A DNA stretch of 60,520 nt, taken from contig CAUYUJ010012670.1 of assembly GCA_963575745.1 (NCBI GenBank), positions 328,465 to 388,984 of the forward strand, written 5' to 3'. This DNA comes from Prorocentrum cordatum (taxonomy: Eukaryota > Sar > Dinophyceae > Prorocentrales > Prorocentraceae). The notes beneath the pieces were generated by a model. It had not been told where the DNA came from and made no database searches. It saw only the letters and a list, made by a program, of their open reading frames with translations. Position numbers and translations under genes: made by a program. Shown here one piece after another: positions 35,182-44,879 of this stretch (positions within the stretch are counted from its first letter, which is position 1; each line of letters starts with the position of its first letter).

Positions 35182-36240
35182 TTGGCAGTCGCCCAGCCCC
35201 TGCAGAAGGGCAAAGTGCTGCAGCACGGCGTGGTCAGGATCTCCGTCCCAGAAAAGCCGAACGCCCTGGTCCTCGGCAAACTCCAGAAAGACACCCACCG
35301 CAGGCCTGCAGGCGAGCGGGCACCCAGTACACGTACCAACTACTGCCAGGCTTGGTCTAAGTGGCCGTGGTGGTGCACCAGGCGTGGCCTCTCCCTGCTT
35401 CTCTCTCAGAGGAGACAAGGCGGCAGGTGATCGAGGAAGACGACGAGCTGCTGCGCTCCCTGACCTACCTCGGCTGGCTGGGCAAAGGTAACTGCACCCT
35501 CCTCAGCACCCTCTTCGCGTTCCCAGGCGGCCACGTGCGCGCAGGTGGTGGTGACCTGCTCGCCGGCAAGAAGCGCACGGTCCGCATCGACTCGCTGCAG
35601 ATGAAGGCCCGAAGGAGGAGCGCAAGCTCGGCGTCACTCCGCGCAGGACGGCCAAAGACAAGCTGGCGCCAGTACCTCCGAAGAGGACCAGGACACCAAG
35701 CTTGGCGACGACGCTCACGCCAGACTTCTTCTACCTCTGGCAGGCCGAGGAAAGCACCGACAGCGGCAGCGTCGACGAGCAGATGTACCTCTGCGGGGTG
35801 GGCGTGGTGCTCCGCGACGCGAGCGGTGGCCCGGCGCCACACGGGCTGGGCAAGTCAGCGAGAGCGCTGGATCGGCGCCGGCAGGGTGCACCATCGAGCC
35901 CACGCCGAGGTGTGCCCAGAGGCGGCCCTGGAGCTCCTGAGGGGGCCCGCCCCAAGAAGCGCTCCACCGAGGGCGTGGAGGGGCGCCGGCCACTGTGCCA
36001 CTGCCCCGCTGGAGCAAGGGGGATTGTCAAGAAAGAGCAGCTGCAGGCGGCGCTGCAGCGCGCGGCGGCGGCCGAGATGCCCCCCCCCCCGGCGCTTCAA
36101 GTCGCAAAGCCTCCACATCGGAGGCGCCTCCGCGCTTCAAGTCGCAAAGCCTCCACATCGGAGGCGCTCCCGCATTGCGGCACGCGCTGGGCAACGCCGA
36201 GGCTGCGAAACACTGGAGCCGCTAGACCATCACAGCGTCC
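35182..36240 (+). pseudogene. Broken tyrosine recombinase (YR, DIRS- or Crypton-like)
   Basis: A core-binding domain is visible as RAPSTRTNYCQAWSKWPWWC (frame 35182-35430), continued in another frame by DDELLRSLTYLGWLGKGNCT. A catalytic half follows in fragments: LTPDFFYLWQAEE, then GRVHHRAHAEVCPEAALELL, then RFKSQSLHIGGASAL and NAEAAKHWSR, which resemble the H-x-x-R to Tyr end of YR enzymes. At least three frames are involved, and a TAG stands at 36223-36225 inside the conserved end. A 40-bp duplication disrupts the SLHIGG motif. YRs catalyse DNA strand exchange through a Tyr. I cannot tell DIRS from Crypton because no RT of the DIRS type is seen beside it. Confidence 0.6.
36091..36170. repeat. 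40-bp tandem duplication within the YR motif
   Basis: The block CGCTTCAAGTCGCAAAGCCT plus CCACATCGGAGGCG occurs at 36093 and again 40 bases later. Because 40 is not a multiple of three it shifts the recombinase frame. GCCTCC and GGAGGC within it can pair. Confidence 0.93.
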
Positions 36241-36289
36241 AATGGTGATCTGCAGAGCAAGAACTGTGGTGGCTGCCATTGCGCGAGAC

Positions 36290-36493
36290 CCCTCCCCTCT
36301 CCTTTCTCCCTGGGCCTCTCAGGGCTGCCTCTCGTCGGGTCCGGGTCCCAGGCCCCTCTGGTGCCCTTCCTCCCCCGCCCCCTCCTCCGCTGGAGGACCT
36401 CTCGTCTTGGTTGAAGACTTCGCCTTTAGCCGCTGGTCCGGCTCAAAGCCTAGGGTTTTATGTACGAGTCGATTCGTTTGGGGGGCCGCCTCA
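36290..36493. repeat. Roughly 200-bp direct repeat, left copy
   Basis: The sequence beginning CCCTCCCCTCTCCTTTCTCC and ending with GGGCCGCCTCA closely matches 36756-36975. The copies enclose 262 bp of unrelated sequence. No TG...CA ends, primer site or internal coding is visible, so a local duplication is more likely than LTRs. Confidence 0.88.
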
Positions 36494-36755
36494 AGGACGC
36501 GTGGGTTTGTACACTCGTTTGCTAAACCGTGGGTTTTTGAGCGGATGGGAGAAACAAAGAAGGGTGTTGCTGCCCTTGGCTATCTCCGTTGGCTGCTTCC
36601 CCCTTTTTTCCGCCCATCTCTTTAATGCCCACCCTCCTGGAACAAGTGTTCCACCCACCACGTTTGACGTCCCAGTAGAGAAAGTGCAAGCGGGCGGGCA
36701 AACGAGGCTGCACATTGGATGGGTGCGGCCCCTCCGCTGCTGAAAGGAATGGTCC

Positions 36756-36975
36756 CCCTCCCCTCTCCTTTCTCCCTGGGCCTCTCGGGGCCGCCTCTCC
36801 TCGTCGGGTCCGGGGCCCAGGCCCCTCTGGTGCCCTTCCTCCCCCGCCCCCTCCTCTGCTGGAGGACCTTTTTCTCGCCTTGTTTGAAGGCTTCGCCTTG
36901 CCGCTGGTCCGGCTCAAGGCCTAGGGTGATGTGTACGACTAGATATCGTTTGTTTTCGTTCGGGGGGGCGCCTCC
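36756..36975. repeat. Roughly 200-bp direct repeat, right copy
   Basis: The partner of 36290-36493, with a few substitutions and small insertions, including a longer run around GGACCTTTTTCTCGCCTTG. Confidence 0.88.
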
Positions 36976-37022
36976 ATAACTGCAAATGTTGCGCAGCTTG
37001 CTGCCCCTACCCCCCCTACCCC

Positions 37023-37420
37023 TGGAGCCGCGAGGTCCGCGAGGTCTGAACGCGATCCGTTCACAATTCCATATACACACTTACAGGGACCCCCCAGGAG
37101 CGAACAAAAATAGAAACAGTTGCGTAATTCGCAGCCCCCCCCCCCCCCCCCCAGGGATCCACGAGGTTTGAACGCGGCTCATTTACAACTCCACTCTGTT
37201 GGACCTCCGGGGGCCTACGGGGTGGGCGGCCGCTGCACCGTTCGCGGCCCCCCTACGGAGCCGCGACGGCTCAACGCGTCCCATGTACAACTCCACCCCG
37301 ACGACCCCACGCAAGTGGCGACCGCGGCAAATATCGCAGAGCCCCCCCCCTGCGCACCTCCACCCTGCCAAAAATCCGCAATGACCTCAACGCGATCCGT
37401 TTGCTATCCTGCTGCGCGGG
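37023..37420. repeat. Diverged repeat of about 105-130 bp, four copies
   Basis: A GCGAGGTxTGAACGCG(A/G)xxC(C/A)xTTxACAA-like core recurs near 37031, 37160, 37262 and 37384, with C-runs between copies. The layout (GC-rich unit plus variable C-run) resembles the 102-bp array at 14.7-17.5 kb but the sequence differs. Confidence 0.65.
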
Positions 37421-37554
37421 ACCTCCCAAAAAGCCCACGAAAGCAGCGACACTCGCGCAGCCTGCAGCACACCCGCGAGGTGAAGACGAGAAGAGGAGCA
37501 GAACGCGAGGTCGAGGAGGGCGGGAAGGAGGCGGATAAGGGGGGGGAGGAATAT

Positions 37555-37739
37555 AAAGAGGAAGAGGAAGAGGAAGAGGAAGAAGAAGAGGAGGAGAAAG
37601 CGAACGGGAAGGAGAAGGTGAAGGAGAAGGAGATGGAGAAAGAAAAGGAAAAGGAAAAGAAGGAAAAGGAATAGGAATAGGAGAAGGAAAAGAAATAATA
37701 ATAGGAAAAAGAAAAAGAAAAGGAAAAGGAAAAGGAAAA
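37555..37739. repeat. Purine-only GAA/GGA tract leading into the hexamer array
   Basis: Imperfect GAGGAA, GAAGGA and GGAAAA units, almost pure purine on the plus strand, grade into GGGAAA. Confidence 0.9.
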
Positions 37740-38297
37740 GGGAAAGGGAAAGGGAAAGGGAAAGGGAAAGGGAAAGGGAAAGGGAAAGGGAAAGGGAAAG
37801 GGAAAGGGAAAGGGAAAGGGAAAGGGAAAGGGAAAGGGAAAGGGAAAGGGAAAGGGAAAGGGAAAGGGAAAGGGAAAGGGAAAGGGAAAGGGAAAGGGAA
37901 AGGGAAAGGGAAAGGGAAAGGGAAAGGGAAAGGGAAAGGGAAAGGGAAAGGGAAAGGGAAAGGGAAAGGGAAAGGGAAAGGGAAAGGGAAAGGGAAAGGG
38001 AAAGGGAAAGGGAAAGGGAAAGGGAAAGGGAAAGGGAAAGGGAAAGGGAAAGGGAAAGGGAAAGGGAAAGGGAAAGGGAAAGGGAAAGGGAAAGGGAAAG
38101 GGAAAGGGAAAGGGAAAGGGAAAGGGAAAGGGAAAGGGAAAGGGAAAGGGAAAGGGAAAGGGAAAGGGAAAGGGAAAGGGAAAGGGAAAGGGAAAGGGAA
38201 AGGGAAAGGGAAAGGGAAAGGGAAAGGGAAAGGGAAAGGGAAAGGGAAAGGGAAAGGGAAAGGGAAAGGGAAAGGGAAAGGGAAAGGGAAAGGGAAA
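37740..38297. repeat. Perfect (GGGAAA)93 hexamer array
   Basis: The 558 bp are an uninterrupted run of GGGAAA, exactly 93 units, with no variant seen. The plus strand is pure purine. GGG runs spaced by AAA fit the G-quadruplex consensus throughout, and mirror symmetry favours triplex DNA. All frames are open but coding is not credible. Confidence 0.99.
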
Positions 38298-38511
38298 GCA
38301 AAGGCAAAGGCAAAGGCAAAGGCAAAGGCAAAGGCAAAGGCAAAGGCAAAGGCAAAGGCAAAGGCAAAGGCAAAGGCAAAGGCAAAGGCAAAGGCAAAGG
38401 CAAAGGCAAAGCAAAGGCAAAGGCAAAGGCAAAGGCAAAGGCAAAGGCAAAGGCAAAGGCAAAGGCAAAGGCAAAGGCAAAGGCAAAGGCAAAGGCAAAG
38501 GCAAAGGCAAA
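38298..38511. repeat. (GGCAAA) hexamer array, about 35 units
   Basis: At 38298 the hexamer changes abruptly from GGGAAA to GGCAAA and continues for about 35 units with a single one-base deletion near 38411. The sharp boundary suggests two separate expansions. Confidence 0.98.
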
Positions 38512-38514
38512 AGA

Positions 38515-38940
38515 GAAGGAGAACGAGAACCAAGATGAAAACCAGAACCAAAACCAAAACGAGAACGAGACCGAAAACGAGAACGCGAACGAAAGTACGA
38601 GCGATAACGATAATGACAACGACAACCACAACCATCACGACAATGACAACGTCAAGGACATGGAGAGCTCGAGCGAGAGCAAGAGCGACAGCGAAAGCGA
38701 GACCGAGACCGAAAACGAAAGCGACACAGACACCGACAACGAGAAAAACAACAGAAACCACAACGACAAGGAGCACGACAACGAGAACGACAACGGCGAC
38801 GACCACGACAACGAGAACGATAGCGAGAACGAGACGAGGACGACAACGAGCAAGGGAACGATAACGAAAACGAGAAAAACGACGATAACGACAACGAACA
38901 CGAGAACGAACATGAAAACGAACACGAAAACCGAGAAGGA
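38515..38940. repeat. Degenerate AACGAG/AACGAC hexamer tract
   Basis: Shuffled AACGAG, AACGAC, AACCAA and AGCGAG units continue the 6-bp rhythm of the arrays on the left, much more diverged. Unique sequence from about 38940 to 39205 has no supported gene. Confidence 0.85.
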
Positions 38941-39210
38941 GGCTTCAATGGGTACGCCCACGCAATTATCCAGCTGGTCCAGCGTGCCCAGCGGTGCCTC
39001 CCCGCTGCCACGGAGCCCCCGTGCCAGAGCTCCGTGCTGCACGGGGCCCCGGAGGCTGGCGAGGCTGCGCTTCTGCCCGAATTCCTCGGGCGATCCCTCA
39101 TCCGCAAAGCGGGAGGTAGTCCTAGGTCGGGCATGTCAAATAAGAATAGTCGACAAATAAGAAATAGTGTATATAATAATACTAGAACGCATAATAATAC
39201 AACTAATAAT

Positions 39211-39412
39211 AATGACAATGACAATGACAATGATAATGACAATGACAATGACAATGACAATGACAATGACAATGACAATGACAATGATAATGATAATGAT
39301 AATGATAATGATATTGATAATGATAATGATAATGATAATGATAATGATAATGATAATGATAATGATAATGATAATGATAATGATAATGATAATGATAATG
39401 ATAATGATACTA
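39211..39412. repeat. AATGAC then AATGAT hexamer array
   Basis: About 13 AATGAC units change near 39285 to about 20 AATGAT units, each block nearly pure. Open frames (poly-Asn-Asp, poly-Met-Ile) are artefacts. Confidence 0.96.
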
Positions 39413-39719
39413 GTAATGAGACGTATAATAACAATAGTGTTGATGATAGTAACAATGATAACAAAAGTAGTAATAACAATAACCATAATGATAATATATA
39501 TATGTGTATCTATATATAGATACTCCAAGCATCGTCCCCGTACTATGTGTTGCCTATGTTCGGGTATCAGAGGCGGCCCGACTCAGAGGCAGCCCCCCTC
39601 TGCTGGGCGACGCGGCGCAGGCGGGCGCGCTCGGCGGGCGCTCGGCGCTCGGCGGGCGGCGGCGCTCGGCCGCGCGGCCCCGAGTGGGCGGGCGCTCCGC
39701 GGGCGGGCGTCCTCGGAGA

Positions 39720-40050
39720 GGCCATGGGGCACACAAACAAACACACGCAAACATCGGTGGAAAACAAACCTACCTCGCTTTTGACAACCCTCGCTTCCAA
39801 GCGACACCAAACGATGCCAAATTGCGGCCTGTACTGGTCAGGCCGCTTGACGAGGAGGCGCGTGGTATGGCTTGGTTTTGCCTGGAAGCGAAAGCGGGGT
39901 AAATCATTCACGCTCTGAAAACAACAGGATTCCCCATAGTTTCCCATGTCTCCTGGGCTTTTGTCTTCCCCCCACACTTCCCATAGCTTCCCATATTTTT
40001 TCGGGGGAGTCGACGATTCATTTGTGTCTGTGTGCTTCTTTCCCTCCTGA
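39720..40050. repeat. Direct repeat shared with 41585-41745
   Basis: CTTTTGTCTTCCCCCCACAC, then CTTCCCATA, then GATTCATTTGTGTCTGTGTG and TTTCCCTCCTG recur in the same order at 41650-41740, and a GGGxCACACAxA block precedes both. The copies are about 1.7 kb apart and lie outside an inverted and direct repeat cluster at 40449-40644. Confidence 0.75.
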
Positions 40051-40448
40051 GTCCTTGACGCCGTGCTGGCCTCGCCTTGAGGAGGGCCTCCGTCCAGCAC
40101 TTGCAGCACACTGCGAAGTCAGGGGCCTGTCCTCCTACGGGGGGTTTTTGGACAAATAAAAAAGACTCAGAACAAAAACCCAAACGATCAAAAATGATCA
40201 AAAAATCATCCCCAGGCTATCTTTTGACTATTTTTTAATTTTCCTCCTGCAGAGGGACGTGCCCGACTTAAGCATACTGTTCGGAGTTCAGTGGAGGCCA
40301 GTCCACAAGAAGCCTTCCACGAGGATCCCAACCCTGGAGCCTCAGGGCGTCCATTGACTTGTTGTGTGGGAGCGTCGCGGTCCCCACATCGAAGCCATCG
40401 AAACCCAAGAAACCCAGGGCACCCTGGACGCAAGCAAGGTGTTTCTTG

Positions 40449-40644
40449 GCATGGGCCTTTACCCATCGGTCGGAAGAAGTAGAAGCATGAAGTAGGAAGG
40501 CGTTGGAAATAGATTGGGTTTCCGCCCTCCTCCTGAAGAGGAGGGAAGAGGGAAAACCACTCGACTCTTGAAGTAGGAAGGCGCTGAAAATAGATTGGAA
40601 TCTGGGAATCCGAAAATGCCTACTTTCAACGACCGATGGGTACT
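40449..40644. repeat. Nested direct and inverted repeats
   Basis: TACCCATCGGTCG at 40458 is complemented by CGACCGATGGGTA at 40630. Between them GAAGTAGGAAGGCG occurs twice (40489 and 40570), each followed by an AAATAGATTGG block. The whole could fold as an imperfect hairpin. Confidence 0.75.
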
Positions 40645-41460
40645 GCCGGTGGTGAGATTCGGCGCCTGCGCTTTGTTAGCTCCGATGGGCGTCGCCTCCC
40701 GGGCGGTCGATCTGCTCGCAACCCTCCTTGCACTGGCAGCGCAGCACTGCCAATGGCACCCCAACCTGACGCTTCGGGGAACAACCTGCCTCGCCGACGC
40801 CAGGGCGGCGTCGGCCCGAGGAGAACCCGCGCCCTTGGATTCCCCACGGCGGTCGACGAATCCGATCCCCCCGTCGAAGGATTCCATGCTGTCGGATCCG
40901 GACTCTCTGGATCCAAAGATTACCAGCCTCGAACTTATCCCTGTCCCTAAGATTGACACGCCTAAAGGCGATGACAATCTTAGGGACTCGCCCTCAAAAA
41001 ATTCGGGAATCTCTAAGATTGGCATCGCGATGAGGAGGTGCCCAGCATAGGGATAGGGATATGCTCCAGGCTGGAAAGCAGTCGCCTCTGCATCCATAAG
41101 CGCGATGTCCACGGGCTTGACAACTGCCGCGCCCGACCGGTCGTCAGTGTACTCTGGGGTGGCGGAGCAGGCCACCAGCGAATGGCCGGGACCGTTGCTG
41201 GCGAATGACTGACTACCTACCAGACCACCCCAACCCAACCCGAAGACCTCAATTTCGGGCTGGGAGGGGACGGGTTCCATATGTGGTTTTTTCAGTGTTC
41301 CCCGACCCCCCCCACTAGAAATGGAGGGCAAATTGAAGCCTTCGGGTTGGGTTTGGGTGGTTTGGTGGGTGGTGAATAACGGGATGGCATTCGCCGGGGG
41401 CGCGGGAGACGCTCTGTCGAACGTCGTGGACACGTCTGCCAGGCTCGAGCTGGTGGGCAC
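40459..41460 (-). CDS. Hypothetical open frame, uncertain
   Basis: This is a 333-codon frame on the minus strand, the longest for several kilobases, starting MPTSSSLADVSTTF. No domain, signal peptide or membrane segment is recognised. The last 55 residues contain a repeated NLFSAPSYF/NLFPTPSYF segment that comes from the DNA repeat at 40489-40600, and a hydrophobic LLLL near the end. The frame overlaps the nested repeat cluster, which argues against a conserved gene. It could be a chance frame. Confidence 0.2.
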   Translation of the reverse strand: MPTSSSLADVSTTFDRASPAPPANAIPLFTTHQTTQTQPEGFNLPSISSGGGRGTLKKPHMEPVPSQPEIEVFGLGWGGLVGSQSFASNGPGHSLVACSATPEYTDDRSGAAVVKPVDIALMDAEATAFQPGAYPYPYAGHLLIAMPILEIPEFFEGESLRLSSPLGVSILGTGISSRLVIFGSRESGSDSMESFDGGIGFVDRRGESKGAGSPRADAALASARQVVPRSVRLGCHWQCCAASARRVASRSTAREATPIGANKAQAPNLTTGSTHRSLKVGIFGFPDSNLFSAPSYFKSRVVFPLPSSSGGGRKPNLFPTPSYFMLLLLPTDG

Positions 41461-41584
41461 TGCGCCGCGTCAGTGGCGCGGTGCTCGGGCGCGACGCGGC
41501 GCGGCTCCCGCGCCCGAGACCGCGGCTGCGAGCGGACTGCCAGAAAAAGGCGCGGGCCCGGCCTGCTCTCTGGCTGTTTGAAGG

Positions 41585-41745
41585 GGCCCTGGGACACACA
41601 TATAAATACACACAAATGAAAAGATCCCCCATATTTTCTAATATTTCCTGTGTTTTTGTCTTCCCCCACACTTCCCATATTTTCCTATATTTTCCTGGGG
41701 GTCGGCGATTCATTGTGTCTGTGTGTTTCTTTCCCTCCTGGTTGT
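41585..41745. repeat. Right copy of the 39720-40050 repeat
   Basis: Shorter than the left copy, with additional ATATTTTCC iterations (ATATTTTCTAATATTTCC, TATTTTCCTATATTTTCC). Confidence 0.75.
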
Positions 41746-42079
41746 TGCTGGCTCGCCCGCTGCGAGGGTGTGCGGTAATTATCGTGGCCTCCGACGCGCG
41801 CGAGTCCTGTGTTTTTCGACGTGGGGCCGCGACCTCGGGGGCGCGGACGCTGCGCAGTTGACAAGGGAGCGCGGCCGCGTGAGCGAATACGCTTCTCCAG
41901 ATTTCGTAATAAAAGGGAGGGGGTCACAACCCTCCCAGACCAGAAGTTTTAGACCCCCCCAGACCATCCAGGAAAGGGCGGCACTTTGCCCAGACCCCCC
42001 CGAACCCTTCAAGACAGCTCAAATCAGACCACCCCCAAATGTGACCCCCCTCACTTTATTGTGGAATCCGGAGTATTTT

Positions 42080-42420
42080 CTGCGACGGGTCGCGGGCCTG
42101 GAAGCTCGCATCCCTTTTTTTTCGTACCTCGGGGGCGAAAATCCGGTCCTTTTTTCCGAGGGCCGCAATCTCGGGGGCGCGGATTTCAGCTTGGTGAGAA
42201 AGGTCCTTCCATCGGTGGCGTGGCGCCCCGGTTTTTCACGCAAGGTCGCGGCCTTGGGCGCGGAGATCCTGATGTCCCCCAGGACAGTGGCCTCGGAGGC
42301 ACTGCTTCTATTGCTCGTACCACGGATCGGGCCTCCAGGGGCGCGGACCCCCACTGTTTCATGCGGAGTCGCGGCCTCGGGAACGCGGATCCTCACCTGG
42401 GGGGGAACCCCTGCCTCCGG
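42080..42420. repeat. Degenerate 60-90-bp repeat around CTCGGGGGCGCGGA
   Basis: CCTCGGGGGCG, CTCGGGGGCGCGGA, CTTGGGCGCGGAGATCC and CCTCGGGAACGCGGATCC recur, each preceded by a GTCGCGGC-like block. A 265-codon minus-strand frame over it has a repetitive Arg/Pro-rich product and is not annotated as a gene. Confidence 0.65.
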
Positions 42421-42746
42421 GGAAGAATGGCGGGGAGCTGTCAACTTTCTGCCAGGATCGCAAGTTACTGGGACCGCGGGACCTCTTCTTTGGGACTCCC
42501 CCCCGGGCCGAATCGCTCCAGAGACGGAGCCGCCACGCCTGCATGACGCCCAAAAGGGAGGAAGGCGTGGAGCCCGCCTTCCGCACCTCTCGGAGGCGGG
42601 CAAGCTAGCTCTCGCCCGCCGACGCGGTGCAGATGGCGTCTCGAGGCCAGCCTGGAGGAGATCCATCAAAGGATGGGGGCTCCTGCCTTCGGGTCCCCCC
42701 CCCCCAGGAAGCCAACCTGTTGCCAAGCTGTGGCCTTCTCTGGGGG

Positions 42747-42932
42747 AACGAAGAATGACATGAACATAAGAACTCGGAGGTCCCGGCGGATTCCTCGGAT
42801 CCGCGCTGGACCCCATTGGCGGCGCCTCCGGCGCCCCCCCTGGCGCGCTCTGCGCGCCAGGGAGGGGGTCCAGCGCCGATCCGAGAAATCCGCGCGGCCC
42901 CCGACTTTTTATGTTTATGTCATTCTTCGTTC
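42747..42932. mobile_element. 186-bp foldback (MITE-like) element
   Basis: The left arm 42747-42814 and right arm 42865-42932 are inverted complements with roughly 85 percent identity. The outer ends are GAACGAAGAATGACAT...ATGTCATTCTTCGTTC, perfect over 16 bp. The 50-bp centre holds two further small hairpins (GGCGCCTCCGGCGCC and CTGGCGCGCTCTGCGCGCCAG-like). It has no coding capacity. A target-site duplication is not obvious. Confidence 0.8.
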
Positions 42933-43199
42933 TCGGGCGTTGGCAGAACTGGGTTTAGCGGAACCTGGTTTAGTGATATGTACCGGGGGAGGCCCCCCCG
43001 CGCCCCGTTCCACTAAGCGGAACTGCCGTCACCCGAAAAACACCATCTACGGCAGACCTGGTTTAGTGATTCTGGCCAATTCAAAGGCTCTGGGGCCCTA
43101 CCACTAACCGGGTCCCCTTACCTGGGTCCTGGCTATACCCGACGTTCCCCTATCCTTGCCGATGCCTCCTGGGGCGTCCAGGCTGCCTCTGGGGGGTCT

Positions 43200-43200
<1 letters not shown>

Positions 43201-43234
<34 letters not shown>

Positions 43235-43236
43235 AC
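43201..43236. repeat. GA then CA dinucleotide run
   Basis: About 15 GA units followed by ACACACA directly precede the second foldback element. Confidence 0.93.
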
Positions 43237-43244
43237 AGACTCGG

Positions 43245-43422
43245 AAGCTGGGCGAGGGCTGGCAAATCCGTGGCTGCTAAAAAGGTATTCTGGGAAGAAA
43301 AAACGAATTCCCATAATAAAACTCAACGCACTAAAGAATAAACGGGCTGCTTCCCGGGAGAACAAGCAATTTCCCGGAGATCCGTTTTAGCAGCCACGGA
43401 TTTGCCAGCCTTCGCCTGGCTT
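43245..43422. mobile_element. Second foldback element, 38-bp arms
   Basis: The arms 43245-43282 and 43385-43422 are inverted complements at 35 of 38 positions (the inner part GGCTGGCAAATCCGTGGC is perfect) and flank 102 bp. GAGAGAGACAGAG-like sequence lies outside both arms, so the pairing may extend. No frame of note lies inside. Confidence 0.8.
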
Positions 43423-44542
43423 CTGAGAGACAGAGAGAACGATGGAAAGAGCGAGAGACACACGCTGACAACAATGTTTACACCAAACACAACACAGCGA
43501 CTGCGAGGACAGCGGTGGGCAGCACATCTTGCCGCTTCGACCACCCCGCCTTGGCCGGCGGCCAGATTCACACGCGCGCGCCACGACAAAAAAACAGAAG
43601 CAGATACGCTGCAGCGCAATGCGGCAAAAATACACACACGCTCCGCCCAGCGCTGCGCGCTTGCGCTACGAACGCGCACGCCTCCGAGCACTGATGCAGC
43701 AAGAAAACAAGTTGCGCGGCCGCTCGCCGTTGGGCGTTTGACCCTCGACTGCTCGCATCGCCAGGCATTCGAAAATCACTGCAAAATCCTGCGCATGCAA
43801 CTGCGAAAACGAGCGCCTGACCCTAGCACTGCCGCTCCAGAGCGCAGAGAATACAGAGGGAGGAGCGGACAACCACGACAACGACAACGAAACGGGAGAA
43901 GGGCGAGAAGTGCAACGCAGCAGCAGACCCTCCGAAACCACCGTCTCCACCCGACTGCGGCGGCCGCGATCGCACGCGAAACCCATGCCAAATCAAAACA
44001 GTCCACGGCAAAAAAAGAAGCAAGGAGCGAAGAATGGAGACAGGCAAGCGGGAGGAGGGGCAGAGGGAGAGAGAGGGCAGAAGGGAGGGAAAGATGGGAA
44101 GGGAGCGAGGGAGCAAGCGAAGGTGCCGGAACCGGCAGGACAGGGGGAGCAAGGAGAGGGGCGGGAGGGAGGCACAGGGGGAAGGTGGAGGGTGAGAGAA
44201 AGCAGGAGAGGAGGAGGGAAAGAAAGGGGCGAAGGCGCTCGACCTGAACATCGTTTTCCGTTTTCGTTTTGTATTATGTGTTCTTTGTTCTGTTTTCGTT
44301 CCGCCTCTGCTGTAGAACGTCATCAAAGCGAAAACGGTTCACGAAATCGCCATAACACCGTCTAGGTCGGGAGCTGGGTGACATCCCATAAGCCGTTGCT
44401 CTTTGGGCGCAGGTGGTTTAAGAAGCTAGATCTTCCCTGGTATCTTCCTCCCTCTTGCCTATAACCCTACCCCGGGTGGTCGCTGGAGAGCCCAAATTGG
44501 TGCAAAATGGCCAAGCTCCTACTCCAACCTCCAACCTCCAAC

Positions 44543-44673
44543 CTCCATTTCCTCCTCCTCCTCCTCCTCCTCCTCCTCCTCCTTTTCCTCCTCCTCCTCC
44601 TCCTCCTCCTCCTCCTTTTCCTCCTCCTCTTCCTCCTCCTCCTCCTCCTCCTCCTCCTCTTCCTCGCGAGCGA
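44543..44673. repeat. Third CTC triplet array
   Basis: The same pyrimidine triplet type as at 11.8-12.2 kb, with TTTTCC and TCTTCC interruptions, ending in CTCTTCCTCGCGAGCGAGCG. Confidence 0.95.
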
Positions 44674-44879
44674 GCGTAAGCCTTGCGCCGGACGGCGCGC
44701 GAGCTACAGCAGAGGAAAAGCATGAGAACAATAGCGCAGGGCTGAAATGGGACAATATGTAGATGCACATTTCTGTGAGTAATATTGATCTACTGTGCGA
44801 AAGTTAATCGATTGTGTAAAGGTCGCCCCAATGAGAAATGGGGATGTTGTTCTCGTAGAAGACTTGCACCCATCGGCGA

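Noticed and set aside
36290-36975. LTR pair of a small LTR element
   Set aside because: No TG...CA ends, primer-binding site, polypurine tract or internal coding, and the enclosed part is only 262 bp. Kept as a direct repeat.
37271-38806. A 511-codon minus-strand frame rich in FPFP, LPLP or SLSL
   Set aside because: It is the translation of the GGGAAA and GGCAAA arrays. All frames are open there and no non-repeat domain exists.
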